64,000 nt of DNA from Chitinophagaceae bacterium (GCA_024707305.1 JANPZZ010000014.1:166524-230523), one strand, 5' to 3'; counted from the stretch's first letter, positions 1-9,736 are shown. The notes: generated by a model not told the origin, from the letters alone. Numbers and translations are program-made.

Positions 1-507
1 TACGGTTTTGCAGGACTGGCTGTCTACAAATTCAACCCATATGCCTACGACGCTAACATGAATAAGGTTTACCTGAAACCTTTGAGTACAGAAGGACAGG
101 GTCTGACGGGTTATCCTGAAAGCAAACCTTATGGTCTTACTCAAATGGCAATTCCTTTCGGATTGGGTGTGAAATATGCATTTACAGAAAACCTCCAATT
201 GGGTTTTGAAATCGGTTATCGTAAACTTTTCACCGACCATCTGGATGATGTGAGTGGTGCTTATGCCGATCCTGCTGATCTGTTGGCACAACGCGGACAG
301 CTGGCTGTTGACATGGCTTACCGAGGTGATGAACTGCCTGGAGGTAATCCCAATTTCCCGGCAAAAGGTTCGGGTCGTGGTGGCGCTGATTATAAAGATG
401 CGTATTATTTTACAGGACTGCATCTCACATACCGCCTTGGCAATGGTGGTGGTGGTTTTGGCGGTGGACGCCGTAATCGCCTGGGTTGCCCGGCCAATGT
501 TTATTAA
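1..507 (+). CDS. Outer membrane protein, DUF6089-like, 3' part only
   Basis: The reading frame is open from the first base, so the 5' end lies outside the window. About 168 residues are visible. They look like the last strands of a beta-barrel: alternating aromatic and polar segments such as GVKYAFTENLQLGFEIGYRK, and a closing strand FTGLHLTYRL. A Gly/Arg-rich tail (GGGGFGGGRRNR) follows and ends in CPANVY. The pattern fits the Bacteroidota DUF6089/PorG-like outer-membrane family, some of which serve the type IX secretion system. The family call is from pattern recognition, and a role in secretion is inference. No partner gene is visible upstream. Confidence 0.6.
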   Translation, partial: YGFAGLAVYKFNPYAYDANMNKVYLKPLSTEGQGLTGYPESKPYGLTQMAIPFGLGVKYAFTENLQLGFEIGYRKLFTDHLDDVSGAYADPADLLAQRGQLAVDMAYRGDELPGGNPNFPAKGSGRGGADYKDAYYFTGLHLTYRLGNGGGGFGGGRRNRLGCPANVY

Positions 508-685
508 TCGTTTTTCATTTCGCTTCTAACAATTACTATCGCATTCCTTTTCCGTTTGGCAGATTAGCGGATTTAGGGGAAATTTGCCCGTTTAAACCTG
601 CGTATTTGGCTTTTGTTTGAGAACCATCGGCTCTTCGCAGGTGTTTATTGTTTTTCCACTGTTTCCACAAAAATTTCTCCCCGAA

Positions 686-2611
686 ATGGCTTTTAAAAAT
701 CAGCAGGAATTTATAGACGCACTTGAACAGGCAGGCGAATTGGTTCGCATCAAAGAATACGTGGATCCCAAACTGGAAATCGCTGAGATCACCGACCGCG
801 TTAGCAAAATGCCAGGTGGCGGTAAGGCTTTGCTGTTCGAAAATACCGGATTCGATTTTCCGGTACTGATGAATGCTTATGGCAGCGAGAAACGAATGTG
901 TTTAGCATTGGGTGTAACTCACCTGGATGCCGTTGCAGAAGAAATTGAAGACTTGTTTAAAATGCTGTCGGCGCCAAAGGAAGGGATTCTGGATAAACTG
1001 AAACTGCTTCCCAAACTCGGACAGTTTGCATCCTGGATGCCAAAGGTGAGAAAGGGCAGGGGCGAATGTCAACAGGTTGTTGTTACCGACAACCCTGATA
1101 TCACAAAATTGCCGGTTATCACCTGCTGGCCCAAAGATGGCGGACCTTTTGTAACGCTTCCTGTTATTCATACCAAAGATCCTAATACAGGACATCGTAA
1201 TGTAGGAATGTACCGGATGCAGGTTTTTGGACCGCAGTTAACCGGTATGCACTGGCACCGGCATAAAGTTTCTGCCAAACATTTCAACGCTTATAAACAG
1301 GCTGGTAAAAAAATGCCGGTGGCTGTGGCACTGGGAGGCGATCCCGCATATGCATATAGCGCAACTGCACCACTTCCCGAAAACGTAGATGAGTATATGC
1401 TCGCTGGTTTTCTCCGTAAGAAAAAAAGTGGAGCTCGTACAATGTATCACTCAACCTGAGATTGAAGTACCTGCCGATGCGGATTTTGTAATTGAAGGGT
1501 ATGTTGATCCTGCGGATGAGTTAATCTGGGAAGGTCCTTTCGGCGACCATACCGGGTATTATTCACTGCCCGACTGGTATCCAAGATTTCATATCACGGC
1601 TATTACGCATAAAAAAGAATCCGGTTTATCCAGCAACCATTGTTGGTATTCCGCCGCAGGAGGACGCATGGCTGGGAAAAGCCACAGAACGTATTTTCCT
1701 CGCGCCAATCAAAATGACGATGGTGCCTGAGATACGCGATATGGATATGCCGATCGAAGGCGTTTTCCATAACCTGGTTATCACCAAAATCGAAAAAGAA
1801 TACGCCGGGCAGGGACAAAAAGTGATGAATGCCATGTGGGGTGCCGGTCAGATGATGTTTAATAAAATTCTTGTTATTGCCGACGGCAACAATAAAATTT
1901 CAGATTACAAACCTTTGGCGCAATACATCTCAAAAAAACCTTAACCCGGCAACTGATATCTATTTCTCCACCGGCCCAATGGATGTGCTCGATCATAGCT
2001 GCAGTAAAACAGGTTTTGGTGGAAAAATGTGTGTGGATGGTACCAAAAAATGGGACGAAGAAATATCGACGGAGTTCAACGATGACGTATTGAACAACAA
2101 ACTGACGGAGGAAAGTCTGAAGGCGGCATTCGCTGAAATTAAACATGTGAATCTTTCACTTTTGAAGGATGCAATTTCATGTATCCTGATTTCAGTTGAA
2201 AAAAACAGGGTAGGACATATTAAATCGTTGCATCAGCAATTGTATACAGACGGCTGGCTGAGTGGTGTGAAACTTGTACTGTATGTTGAGCATACGGTTG
2301 ACGCCAACGATTTGCCAACTGCTCTATGGCGCTTCTGCAACAACCTGGATCCAAAACGTGATTCAGTATTGGCAGAAAACGCAGCCGACCCGGGCCAAAT
2401 GGCTTCCATGGGCTTCGACGGAACCCGCAAAACCCCTGAACTCGATAACTTCCACCGTGACTGGCCCAATATCATTGTCGCAGACGACAATACTATTGCG
2501 TCTGTTGATCAGAAATGGGAGAGGCTGGGATTAGGTGCATTTGTACCATCGCCTTCGTTGAAGTTTAAGAGCCAGATGTATGGAGAAGAAGCGGTAGTAC
2601 AGGAAATGTGA
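686..2611 (+). CDS. UbiD-family decarboxylase (menaquinone-type), frameshifted
   Basis: This is a UbiD-like prenylated-FMN decarboxylase of about 640 residues, the size of the Bacteroidota menaquinone-biosynthesis type. The ATG at 686 opens MAFKNQQEFIDALEQAGELV, a typical UbiD start. Conserved blocks follow in order through four frames: a GMYRMQ...TGMHWHRHK block, the acidic GPFGDHTGYYS block, the MWGAGQMMF block, and a C-terminal half containing STGPMDVLDHS. The frame changes fall in A-runs at 1421-1427, 1611-1616 and 1932-1938, and each side continues the same family, so one intact gene with sequence errors is the best reading. The true substrate is inferred. The stop codon lies at the start of a GRAAATGW repeat array. 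Confidence 0.88.
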
Positions 2612-2904
2612 AAATGTGAAAATGTGAAAATGGGGAAATGAGGAAATGAGGAAATGTGAAAATGAGAAAATGAGGAGACGAGGAAATGAGGAGACGAGGA
2701 AATGTCTTGAAAATCGGTAAACTTGAAAATCTGTATAATCTGTGTTTATATCTGTGTAAATCTGTGTGAAATTTCCTCAAATAATTATTATCCTGATAGC
2801 CGAAGAGCGTTCACACAGATCTATTCACAGATTTACACAGAATTTTGTACCGTATCATTCACTATTTCCACATTTACCTATTTTCATATTTACACATTTT
2901 CTTA
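2602..2904. repeat. Nested inverted word-array element (copy 1)
   Basis: Intergenic stretch between the UbiD gene and the TraB gene. Thirteen 8-base units of consensus GRAAATGW run from 2602 to 2705, and the first overlaps the UbiD stop. A 10-base word array (ctgtgtaaat type) lies at about 2729-2770, then a unique core around 2790-2812. The 10-base words then appear as reverse complement (2813-2840), and finally the 8-base words as reverse complement (2867-2904). The whole is a two-layer inverted repeat. Its core matches the one at 7005-7035. No gene is visible here. Confidence 0.85.
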
Positions 2905-2930
2905 AATTCGAAACAATTTAAAAATTAACT

Positions 2931-3836
2931 ATGAGGGTGTCTTTGGTATTAATGATGAGTCTGATTTCTTTTGCCGGCTGTTTTGGACAGGAATCTGAAG
3001 TACAACAGGGTGATAATACATTGCTGTGGAAAGTTACAGGAAATGGATTAACGCGTCCTTCGTACCTGTTTGGAACCATTCACATGATCTGTAAAGAAGA
3101 TGCAGGACTGAGTGCCAATTTGCAAAAAATAATCCGCGATGCGGACGAAGTGTATTTTGAAGTTGACCTGGACAACCTCCTGGAAATGGTGGGCATGGTT
3201 TCTAAATTCAAGATGCGTGGCGATACAACATTGAAAGACCTGCTGACTGAAGCAGAATACAATCGGGTAAAAGCCCACTTTGAACAACATAATAGTTTGC
3301 TTCCGTTTTCCATGCTCGAAACTTATAAGCCCATTCTTGCTGCTTCCGTTTTAGGACAAAGCAGTATGCCCTGCGAATCAATGTCGGCAATGGAGCAGGA
3401 GATTATGGCGGTTGCGAAAAAAGCAAACAAAAACATCAAAGGCCTGGAGACAATGGATTTTCAGGCGAGTGTTTTAGATAATATTCCTTACAGTTTGCAG
3501 GCCGCGCAGCTTGTGAAATTCGTTGATAATGCAAGCACAGATTCTTCCGATGTGGAAATGCAATCGATGATGCAGGCTTACCGTGACCAGGATCTTTCCA
3601 AACTGGAAAAACTGATTACCGACAGTGATCCTGCTATCGCTAATTACACGGATATCTTATTAATCCAACGAAATAAGAACTGGGTTGAAAAAATGAAAAC
3701 ACTGATGGTAGAAAAATCTTTGTTGTTTGCAGTAGGTGCCGGGCATTTGCCAGGTGAAGAAGGTGTGATTGAATTGTTGCGTAAAGCTGGTTTTACTGTA
3801 ACGCCTGAGTCCAATAAAACAACTAAGGTTATTTAA
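2931..3836 (+). CDS. TraB/GumN family protein
   Basis: A 301-residue secreted or membrane-anchored protein of the TraB/GumN (Tiki-like) family. The N-terminus is a hydrophobic signal segment ending near FAGCFGQ, possibly a lipobox with Cys17. The family marks are present: SYLFGTIHM with the first GxxH near residue 47, and VGAGHLPGEEGV near the C-terminus with the second. Bacterial members are thought to be metalloprotease-like proteins, but the function of this one is unknown. The length is normal and the frame is uninterrupted. The ATG at 2931 follows a repeat arm by about 26 bases. It converges with ndk across a perfect hairpin. Confidence 0.85.
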   Translation: MRVSLVLMMSLISFAGCFGQESEVQQGDNTLLWKVTGNGLTRPSYLFGTIHMICKEDAGLSANLQKIIRDADEVYFEVDLDNLLEMVGMVSKFKMRGDTTLKDLLTEAEYNRVKAHFEQHNSLLPFSMLETYKPILAASVLGQSSMPCESMSAMEQEIMAVAKKANKNIKGLETMDFQASVLDNIPYSLQAAQLVKFVDNASTDSSDVEMQSMMQAYRDQDLSKLEKLITDSDPAIANYTDILLIQRNKNWVEKMKTLMVEKSLLFAVGAGHLPGEEGVIELLRKAGFTVTPESNKTTKVI

Positions 3837-3870
3837 TTATCCTTGCGTTTTTTTTGAATGATAGAAAAAG

Positions 3871-3899
3871 ATAAATGGCGCCTCCAGGGCGCCATTTAT
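3871..3899. terminator. Perfect 12-bp hairpin between convergent genes
   Basis: ATAAATGGCGCC at 3871-3882 pairs exactly with 3888-3899 around a 5-base loop. It sits between the TraB gene and the convergent ndk gene and probably ends transcription from both sides. The flanking T-runs are weak. Confidence 0.7.
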
Positions 3900-3939
3900 T
3901 ATGCGATCAAACTGTAAACTTCAATAGTTGAAGTAGCCA

Positions 3940-4356
3940 TTAGAATTTCTCAAGTCCGGAAAAGAAGAATGCGCCTTCGATAGCAGCGTTTTCATCGCTA
4001 TCGCTACCATGTACCGCATTTTCACCTACAGAAGTTGCATACAGTTTACGGATGGTTCCTTCAGCTGCCTGCGCAGGGTTTGTAGCACCAATCAGTTCAC
4101 GGAAAGAAGCAACTGCGTTGTCTTTTTCCAGGATCGCTGCGATGATGGGACCGCTGCTCATAAACTCAACCAGCTCTCCATAAAAAGGACGCTCTTTGTG
4201 CACTGCATAAAACTCACCCGCTTTCTCCGCTGACAGTTTTGTCAATTTCAGAGCTACGATACGGTATCCTTCCTTAATGATCCTGTCCAGTATAGCGCCA
4301 GAATGTCCATTACGGAATGCATCAGGCTTAATCATGGTAAATGTGCGATTGCTCAT
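3940..4356 (-). CDS. ndk: Nucleoside diphosphate kinase
   Basis: 138 residues, the usual length for NDK. It transfers the terminal phosphate between nucleoside triphosphates and diphosphates through a phospho-histidine. The start [13 protein letters not shown] is diagnostic, and the catalytic His116 is in [13 protein letters not shown]. An in-frame upstream extension to 4380 (MRPKSNHN) is unlikely, because the TAACTTTG promoter box at 4378-4385 would lie inside it. A -7 box about 20 bases ahead of the ATG at 4356 fits Bacteroidota promoters. It is a single gene convergent with the TraB gene. Confidence 0.96.
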   Translation of the reverse strand: MSNRTFTMIKPDAFRNGHSGAILDRIIKEGYRIVALKLTKLSAEKAGEFYAVHKERPFYGELVEFMSSGPIIAAILEKDNAVASFRELIGATNPAQAAEGTIRKLYATSVGENAVHGSDSDENAAIEGAFFFSGLEKF

Positions 4357-4377
4357 ATTGTGATTGCTTTTGGGGCG

Positions 4378-4385
4378 CAAAGTTA
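4378..4385 (-). promoter_or_regulatory. TAnnTTTG -7 box for ndk
   Basis: On the minus strand the sequence reads TAACTTTG, matching the Bacteroidota -7 consensus, about 22 bases before the ndk start. Confidence 0.55.
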
Positions 4386-4594
4386 ATGCCTTTTAAGTTA
4401 CAGCTAAGATGTTTTCGGTTTCTCTTTTGAAAACAAGGGGAAAAAGTCGCTGGAAACGCTATTGATACTCCGGGAGTTATTTCAGCTTTTCGAGGTTTCA
4501 TTTTACCAAAAGCATCGAAGAATTCCCGGGAAAGCAAAACCTGCTAATAATTCGCCGAAGTATACCCGAAAAACGATAACTTAGCGGCCTCATT

Positions 4595-5602
4595 ATGAAG
4601 CCTGTTCAAGATTTTTTCCCCTGTTGCGGCAGCCTGCCCGCGTTGTAGTAACCATGCACCAGAAACCGGATGCGGATGCCATGGGTTCGTCCCTTGCGCT
4701 AGCCCATTTTCTTCGGAAACTCGGGCATAGTGTCACCGTTATTTCACCCACCAACTGGGCAAAATGGCTCGACTGGATGCCCGGCAGCAAAGAAGTGCTC
4801 GATTATGAAAGCATGCGCGCAAAAGCGGATGAAATATTAGACAATACAGACGTGCTGTTTTGCCTCGACTTTAATGTATTTCTCCGTACACGTTATATGG
4901 CCGATAAATTACGCCAGATACAATGTACCAAGGTGCTGATTGATCATCACCAGGAGCCGGATGCTGCTTCTTTCAATTTTTGGTGTAAGTGATACCGGTA
5001 AAAGTTCTACCTGCGAAATGGTTTATGATTTTATCGTTGATTCAGGCAATGCTGACCTCATCGATATGGACATCAGCGAATGCATTTATGCGGGTGTGGT
5101 GGCCGATACAGGATCATTCCGTTTTTCATCAACCAGTGCAAGTGTTCACCATCTTGTTTCTAAATTGAAAGAAAAAGGGCTGGACCATGTGCGCGTACAT
5201 GAGCAACTGTTTGATAATTTTCTCGAAAATAAAATCCGCTTTACCGGGCATGTATTGCTCAACAGGCTGGAGTTTTTGTACGAATACAATACCGCGTTGA
5301 TTGCCATTCCCAAATCGGACCTGCTGAAGTTTTATGTAAAAACCGGCGAGACAGAAGGGCTGGTGAACCTCCCTCAGTCGGTGCAGGGCATCAAACTGGT
5401 GGGACTTGTGATTGACAGGGATGAAGAAAGAAAGTGGAGTTTCCGTAGCAAAGGTGATTTTGATTGTAATACTTTTGCGCGTAGATATTTTAATGGCGGT
5501 GGACATTTCCACGCTTCCGGTGGCCGTAGCACTGATTCATTAGATGAAACGGTTCGCCGATTTAAACAGGCTCTAAAGGAAAACGAAAATTTATTACACT
5601 AA
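4595..5602 (+). CDS. DHH-family phosphoesterase, NrnA-like, frameshifted
   Basis: Bifunctional oligoribonuclease/pAp phosphatase type of about 335 residues. It would degrade short RNA oligomers and recycle 3'-phosphoadenosine 5'-phosphate. Motifs visible: HQKPDADAMGSS (metal-binding DxD), CLDFN, LIDHHQEPD (the DHH signature), VADTGSFRFSS, and a C-terminal DHHA1 domain ending in GGGHFHASGG. The start at 4595 (MKPVQDFF) requires one missing base in the TTTTTT run at 4613-4618. A second shift is in TTTTT at 4977-4981. Both halves belong to the same family. Five bases separate it from the FKBP gene, so the two are probably one operon. Confidence 0.9.
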
Positions 5603-5607
5603 CAGGT

Positions 5608-6582
5608 ATGAAGAAAATCGTTCATTCTCTTTTATTTCTTGCTGCAACTATCTTTTTTGTTGCATGCAGTAATGTTGATTACAGGAAGTCAAAAAGCGGA
5701 CTTCTTTATAAAATCTTTCCATCTTCGGGTACAGATTCGCTGGCTGTTGAAGGCGATTGGGTAAAACTGCATTTCGTGCAGCGTGTCAATGATTCAGTAG
5801 TTCAGAGCACCTTTGGCAAAATGCCTATTTATGCGCGTGCTTCAAACGGACCCGACGCACACTATAGCCCCATTGAATTGTTGAGTAAATTGAAAAAAGG
5901 TGACAGTGTGGTGGTGGTGCTTTATGTGGATTCCATGTATAGGAAAGGAGTCATACAGCAATTACCTCCAACATTGAAATTGACTGACCGGATCATTTAC
6001 GATTTCAAAATACTGGAAGTATTCCGCGATGATAGTCTTTTCCGTGCCGACGAAGCACGCGAGCGTGAGCTTGATGCACCCAGAATGCAGAAAGAGAAAG
6101 AAGAGCAGATGGAAAAGATGCGCGCCGAAATGATGGAGAAACGTAAAGCGGAAGAAGAAGAAATGGAGAAATCAGGTGAAGCGGCGAAAGGCATTAAGGC
6201 GATGGAAGATTATCTCGCTTCGAAAAATATCACCAATGCGAAAATGTTCGGCAAAGGAACATTTGTTGTGGTAAATAATGAAGGAACCGGAGAGCAGGTT
6301 GCTCCAGGAAAATTTGTGGAAGTAGAATATGTAGGCAGCCTGGTACGCAACGACAGTATTTTCGACCGCGGATTGCTGGAGAAAAAACTGGGCAGGGGAG
6401 AACTGATTTCCGGAATGGAAGAAGGACTGGAAGCATTTAAAGCTGGTGGCAGCGGCACTTTGTTTATTCCCGGTTTCCGCGCATATGGTAAGAGCCATCC
6501 GCGTTTCCAGCCATTTGAACCCATGAAGTTTGATGTGAAAGTATTGAGGGTTTCAGATACGCTTTCAGCACCTCGGCAGTAA
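5608..6582 (+). CDS. Two-domain FKBP-type peptidyl-prolyl isomerase lipoprotein
   Basis: 324 residues. The N-terminal signal ends in FVACSNVDYRK, a lipobox-like site with Cys21, so it is probably a periplasmic lipoprotein. A degenerate FKBP domain follows (VEGDWVKLHFVQRV ... KKGDSVVVVLYV). Next is a charged Glu/Lys/Met-rich linker near residues 150-190, probably a coiled coil. A second FKBP domain contains FVEVEYVGSL, FDRG, LISGMEEGLEAFKAG and FIPGFRAYG, matching FKBP substrate-pocket motifs. It likely folds envelope proteins. It lies 5 bases after the NrnA-like gene. Confidence 0.9.
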   Translation: MKKIVHSLLFLAATIFFVACSNVDYRKSKSGLLYKIFPSSGTDSLAVEGDWVKLHFVQRVNDSVVQSTFGKMPIYARASNGPDAHYSPIELLSKLKKGDSVVVVLYVDSMYRKGVIQQLPPTLKLTDRIIYDFKILEVFRDDSLFRADEARERELDAPRMQKEKEEQMEKMRAEMMEKRKAEEEEMEKSGEAAKGIKAMEDYLASKNITNAKMFGKGTFVVVNNEGTGEQVAPGKFVEVEYVGSLVRNDSIFDRGLLEKKLGRGELISGMEEGLEAFKAGGSGTLFIPGFRAYGKSHPRFQPFEPMKFDVKVLRVSDTLSAPRQ

Positions 6583-6664
6583 TAATTATATTTTATATTA
6601 ACATATCGTTGATAAGTCGCAGTTGTTTTTGACTTTTATTTGAAAATAATTCTGCAACTTTACA

Positions 6665-6708
6665 CCGTTCCGGAAGCCACCTTCATTCCGGAACGGTTTT
6701 CCTTTTTA
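6665..6708 (+). terminator. Rho-independent terminator after the FKBP gene
   Basis: CCGTTCCGG (6665-6673) pairs with CCGGAACGG (6688-6696), followed by TTTTCCTTTTT. It lies about 80 bases after the FKBP stop and would end the two-gene operon. Confidence 0.8.
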
Positions 6709-6880
6709 GGGGATTGCGCACACTGGCCCCGTTTTTAGTCCAAGGTCCACACTACTTTCCCGCCCTTTTGAAAATGTCCACCATTCATGCACCGTACTGT
6801 CGCATAAAGTATCCATTCCTTTGAATATCGCTGAAAAACACCAGCCATCTATGGCCTGATTAGAACCTTTTTTCTGGCCC

Positions 6881-6910
6881 AAATCCCGGTAATTATTACC
6901 GGGATTTTTT
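6881..6910. terminator. Strong 12-bp hairpin with T-run
   Basis: A 12-base perfect stem (6881-6892 with 6896-6907) around a 3-base loop, running into six T. It looks like an intrinsic terminator. No gene is seen in the roughly 170 bases before it, so it may back up the previous terminator or end a small unseen RNA. The stretch 6709-6880 holds nothing else I can recognise. Confidence 0.7.
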
Positions 6911-6931
6911 GTGGAATGGATCTTAAACTAT

Positions 6932-7137
6932 TATCTGTGTAAATCTGTGTGAATCTGTGTTTATATCTGTGTAAATCTGTGTGAAACCTACTCACATATT
7001 TATCATCCTGATAGCCGAAGAGCGTTCACACAGATTTACACAGATATAATCACAGATTTGCGCTGATTTTTATAAAGTGCCATTTACAATTTCCCCAATT
7101 CCACATTTTCTCATTTTCCACATTTTCTCATTTTCAA
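6932..7137. repeat. Inverted word-array element (copy 2)
   Basis: A 10-base word array (ctgtgtaaat type) at about 6933-6984, then a core at 7005-7035 identical over 31 bases to 2790-2820. The words follow as reverse complement to about 7059, then a reverse-complement 8-base word arm at 7085-7137 that ends at the folP stop codon. Same architecture as copy 1, but the left 8-base arm is missing. It fills the space between the convergent FKBP and folP genes. Confidence 0.82.
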
Positions 7138-7968
7138 TTACACAATCTCACATTTCTCCACCAGTATCATCGTTTCTACAGCCTCTTTCACATCGTGCAC
7201 ACGCAAAATATTTACTCCTTTCGTAAGCCCGATTGTATGCAACACGGTTGTTCCATTGAGTGCTGCTTCGGGGGTTATGTTGAGCGTTTTATAGATCGTG
7301 GATTTTCGGGAAATGCCCATCAATACCGGGCGGTTTAGCATTTGGAATAGTTCAAGGTTGTGAATTAGTTCAAAATTGTGTGAGATGGTTTTACCAAAAC
7401 CAAAGCCCGGATCAATGACCCATTCGTCAATACCCAGTTCTTTTAGTTTTTCAGAAAAGCCGATGAAGAAATCCAACACCTCACGTGTTACATTTTCGTA
7501 CTGCGGTTGTTTCTGCATCTCCTTCGGCCGACCCTGCATATGCATAGCTACGTACGGAAGTTTTAATCGCGACACAGTAGGCAGCAATAGCGGATCAATT
7601 TGCCCCGCACTGATGTCGTTAACAATACCAGCACCTGCCGCTGCGGCTTCTTCCGCCACTTTTGAATAAAATGTATCAATCGATAAAATAATATCAGGAA
7701 ATTGCTGGCGTATGGCTTCCAGCACCGGAATCACGCGCGTCGCCTCTTCATCGGCCGACAACATATCGCTACCGGGACGAGTGCTTTGTCCACCCAGGTC
7801 CAGGATGGCGGCCCCTTCCGTGATCATTTTTTCAGCCAGTCGTAACGCCGCATCCTTCTCCGCCTGACGGCTTCCGCTGTAAAAAGAATCAGGTGTGGTA
7901 TTGATAATGCCCATAATTGCTGGTTTATCCAGCTGCAGCAACTTTCCGGCACAATTGAGCGTGTACAT
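7138..7968 (-). CDS. folP: Dihydropteroate synthase
   Basis: 276 residues, the normal DHPS length. It condenses p-aminobenzoate with the pterin pyrophosphate in folate synthesis. The start MYTLNCAGKLLQLDKPAIMG was chosen at 7968, because the longer open frame to 8121 would overlap the divergent gene and its promoter. Signatures: MGIINTTPDSFYSGS, LDLGGQSTRPGS, VNDISAG, DPGFGFGKT, and the closing LRVHDVKEA. The frame is uninterrupted. The stop codon lies two bases from a GAAAATG repeat arm. Confidence 0.95.
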   Translation of the reverse strand: MYTLNCAGKLLQLDKPAIMGIINTTPDSFYSGSRQAEKDAALRLAEKMITEGAAILDLGGQSTRPGSDMLSADEEATRVIPVLEAIRQQFPDIILSIDTFYSKVAEEAAAAGAGIVNDISAGQIDPLLLPTVSRLKLPYVAMHMQGRPKEMQKQPQYENVTREVLDFFIGFSEKLKELGIDEWVIDPGFGFGKTISHNFELIHNLELFQMLNRPVLMGISRKSTIYKTLNITPEAALNGTTVLHTIGLTKGVNILRVHDVKEAVETMILVEKCEIV

Positions 7969-7983
7969 TCTGCTTCGTTTCGT

Positions 7984-8003
7984 TATTTTTGAGGCTAAAG
8001 ATA
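7984..8003. promoter_or_regulatory. Back-to-back promoter boxes for the folP / DUF1599 pair
   Basis: TATTTTTG at 7984-7991 on the plus strand serves the DUF1599 gene (start 8037). TATCTTTA on the minus strand at 7996-8003 serves folP (start 7968). The boxes are five bases apart, so the two promoters could compete. Confidence 0.5.
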
Positions 8004-8036
8004 GGCATAACAAGGGGCGCATCGCCAAAGAACCAC

Positions 8037-8612
8037 ATGAATACAACCGATCTGCAATACGACCAGGCAATAGATAGCTGCAAAGATATTTTTGTGAAAA
8101 AAGCGCGTGACTACGGCACAAGTTGGCGTGTGTTGCGTACGATCTCGATTGTCGACCAGATTTTTATCAAAGCACAACGCATACGTACCATCCAGGAGAA
8201 GGGGCAGCAACGTGTGGCCGACGATATCGTGGGTGAATTTCGTGGCATCATCAATTATGCAGTAATTGGTTTAATACAACTCGATCTCCGTAGCGAAGAA
8301 CCGGAAGAACTGGATGCCGACACCGTAGCTGCACTTTATACCAAACATGTTGGCAACAGTAAACGCCTGATGCAGGATAAGAACCACGACTACGGCGAAG
8401 CATGGAGAAGTATGAGCCAGGAAAGTTTTGTAGATCTCATTCTAATGAAACTGCAACGCATTCGCCAGATTCTTGCCAACGATGGCAAAACACTCATCAG
8501 CGAAGGCATTGATGCCAACTATCATGATATTTTAAACTATGCCGTATTTGCATTGATTCTGATTGCTGAGAAAAAAGCCGACGGCAACAACATAATATTC
8601 TTTCCGAAATAA
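8037..8612 (+). CDS. DUF1599 protein (nucleotide-modification-associated domain), duplicated
   Basis: 191 residues made of two similar halves. Each half has a YG(T/E)(S/A)WR motif (ARDYGTSWRVLR, NHDYGEAWRSM), an LQRIR/AQRIRTI motif and an NYAV segment. This is the internal duplication expected for DUF1599 (PF07659). The biochemical function is not established. In Bacteroidota it commonly sits between folP and a DoxX-like gene, as here. The ATG at 8037 gives MNTTDLQYDQA. An upstream in-frame start is less likely because the promoter box lies at 7984. It is 11 bases ahead of the next gene. Confidence 0.85.
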   Translation: MNTTDLQYDQAIDSCKDIFVKKARDYGTSWRVLRTISIVDQIFIKAQRIRTIQEKGQQRVADDIVGEFRGIINYAVIGLIQLDLRSEEPEELDADTVAALYTKHVGNSKRLMQDKNHDYGEAWRSMSQESFVDLILMKLQRIRQILANDGKTLISEGIDANYHDILNYAVFALILIAEKKADGNNIIFFPK

Positions 8613-8623
8613 AAACAAATTGC

Positions 8624-9736
8624 ATGAAAGCACTTGTTTGGTCAGCGAGGATCATCGTGGGGTTACTGTTTATCTTTTCCGGCCTGGTAAAAGCGAATGA
8701 CCCATTGGGTTTGAGCTATAAAATGCAGGAGTTTTTCGAGATATGGGGATGGCATTCTTTAAATGACCATACACTGCTCAGCTCGGTGCTCATGAATGCT
8801 TTCGAAATCATTGCAGGATTTGCCTTGCTGCTGGGATGGCGCGTGAAATTGTTTACGTGGCTGCTGCTGATCATGATCGTGTTCTTTACCTTCCTCACAG
8901 GCTATACATATGTTACAGGAAAACCTGCAAACTGCGGCTGCTTTGGTGACTGTCTGCCCATTACCTCCAAAACATCGTTTCTAAAAGACGTAGTGCTTAC
9001 TATCCTGATTGCATTTCTCGTTTGGAAGCATAAATATATTCAGCCGGTACTGACGCCTAAACTGCGATTGATTATCATGGGAATGGTGACCGTTTTCAGT
9101 TTTGGTTTACAATGGTACGCACTTACATACCTGCCGCCAGTAGATTGTCTGCCGTTTAAAAAAGGTAATTCAATTCCTGAAAAAATGCAACCGCCTGCAA
9201 ACGCAATTCCGGATAGTTTCGCCATTCGTTTTGTATATGAAAAGGACGGAAAGCGATTTGAATTTGCTCCGTCCGAATTACCTGCTAATCTCGGCGAATA
9301 CACTTATGTGAGCCGCGAAGATAAATTGGTAAGAAAAGGTAACGCGGATCCTAAGATCAAAGGCTTCCGGTTGAGTGATGCCGAGAACAACGACCGCACA
9401 ACCGAAGTATTATCACAACCACAGGCATTAATATTATTTATCGAACATTTTGATGATGTTCCTTTTTCAAAATGGTCCGATGAGTTGAAGAAGATTCATC
9501 AACTCGCCATTCAAAAGCAAACACCGCTCTATGTGGTTGCGCGTTTCGCCGACGATGTAAAAGCCAAACTCGCATCGGTAGGAATGGGCGATCTTGAGGT
9601 CTTTACTGCAGATGTGGTTGCCATTCACACAGCAGCACGTACAAATCCATGTTTATACTTGTTGAGAAATGGAGTAATCATCGATAAACAGGGATACAAA
9701 CGTTTTGGAGATATATCGGCGGCGCTTTCTAAATAA
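8624..9736 (+). CDS. DoxX/MauE-like membrane protein (BT_3928 type)
   Basis: 370 residues. Four hydrophobic segments in the first 140 residues (VGLLFIFSGLVKAN, FEIIAGFALLLGW, LLLIMIVFFTFLTGYTY, LTILIAFLVW) match the DoxX/MauE fold. CGCFGDC near residue 107 is a cysteine motif seen in this family. A further transmembrane span near residue 155 leads to a C-terminal region that may face the periplasm. The family is known in Bacteroidota but its function is not established; a redox role is inference from the cysteines. Co-transcription with the DUF1599 gene is likely (11-base gap). Confidence 0.8.
   Translation: MKALVWSARIIVGLLFIFSGLVKANDPLGLSYKMQEFFEIWGWHSLNDHTLLSSVLMNAFEIIAGFALLLGWRVKLFTWLLLIMIVFFTFLTGYTYVTGKPANCGCFGDCLPITSKTSFLKDVVLTILIAFLVWKHKYIQPVLTPKLRLIIMGMVTVFSFGLQWYALTYLPPVDCLPFKKGNSIPEKMQPPANAIPDSFAIRFVYEKDGKRFEFAPSELPANLGEYTYVSREDKLVRKGNADPKIKGFRLSDAENNDRTTEVLSQPQALILFIEHFDDVPFSKWSDELKKIHQLAIQKQTPLYVVARFADDVKAKLASVGMGDLEVFTADVVAIHTAARTNPCLYLLRNGVIIDKQGYKRFGDISAALSK

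Noticed and set aside
1603..1835. Minus-strand open frames inside the UbiD gene
   Set aside because: They are shadows of the coding frame without recognisable protein patterns. The same holds for most other overlapping frames.
2602..2705. CRISPR array
   Set aside because: Units are 8 bases with no spacers, and no cas genes are in the window.
7969..8121. Longer start for folP
   Set aside because: It overlaps the divergent DUF1599 gene and both promoter boxes, and the added residues do not match DHPS.
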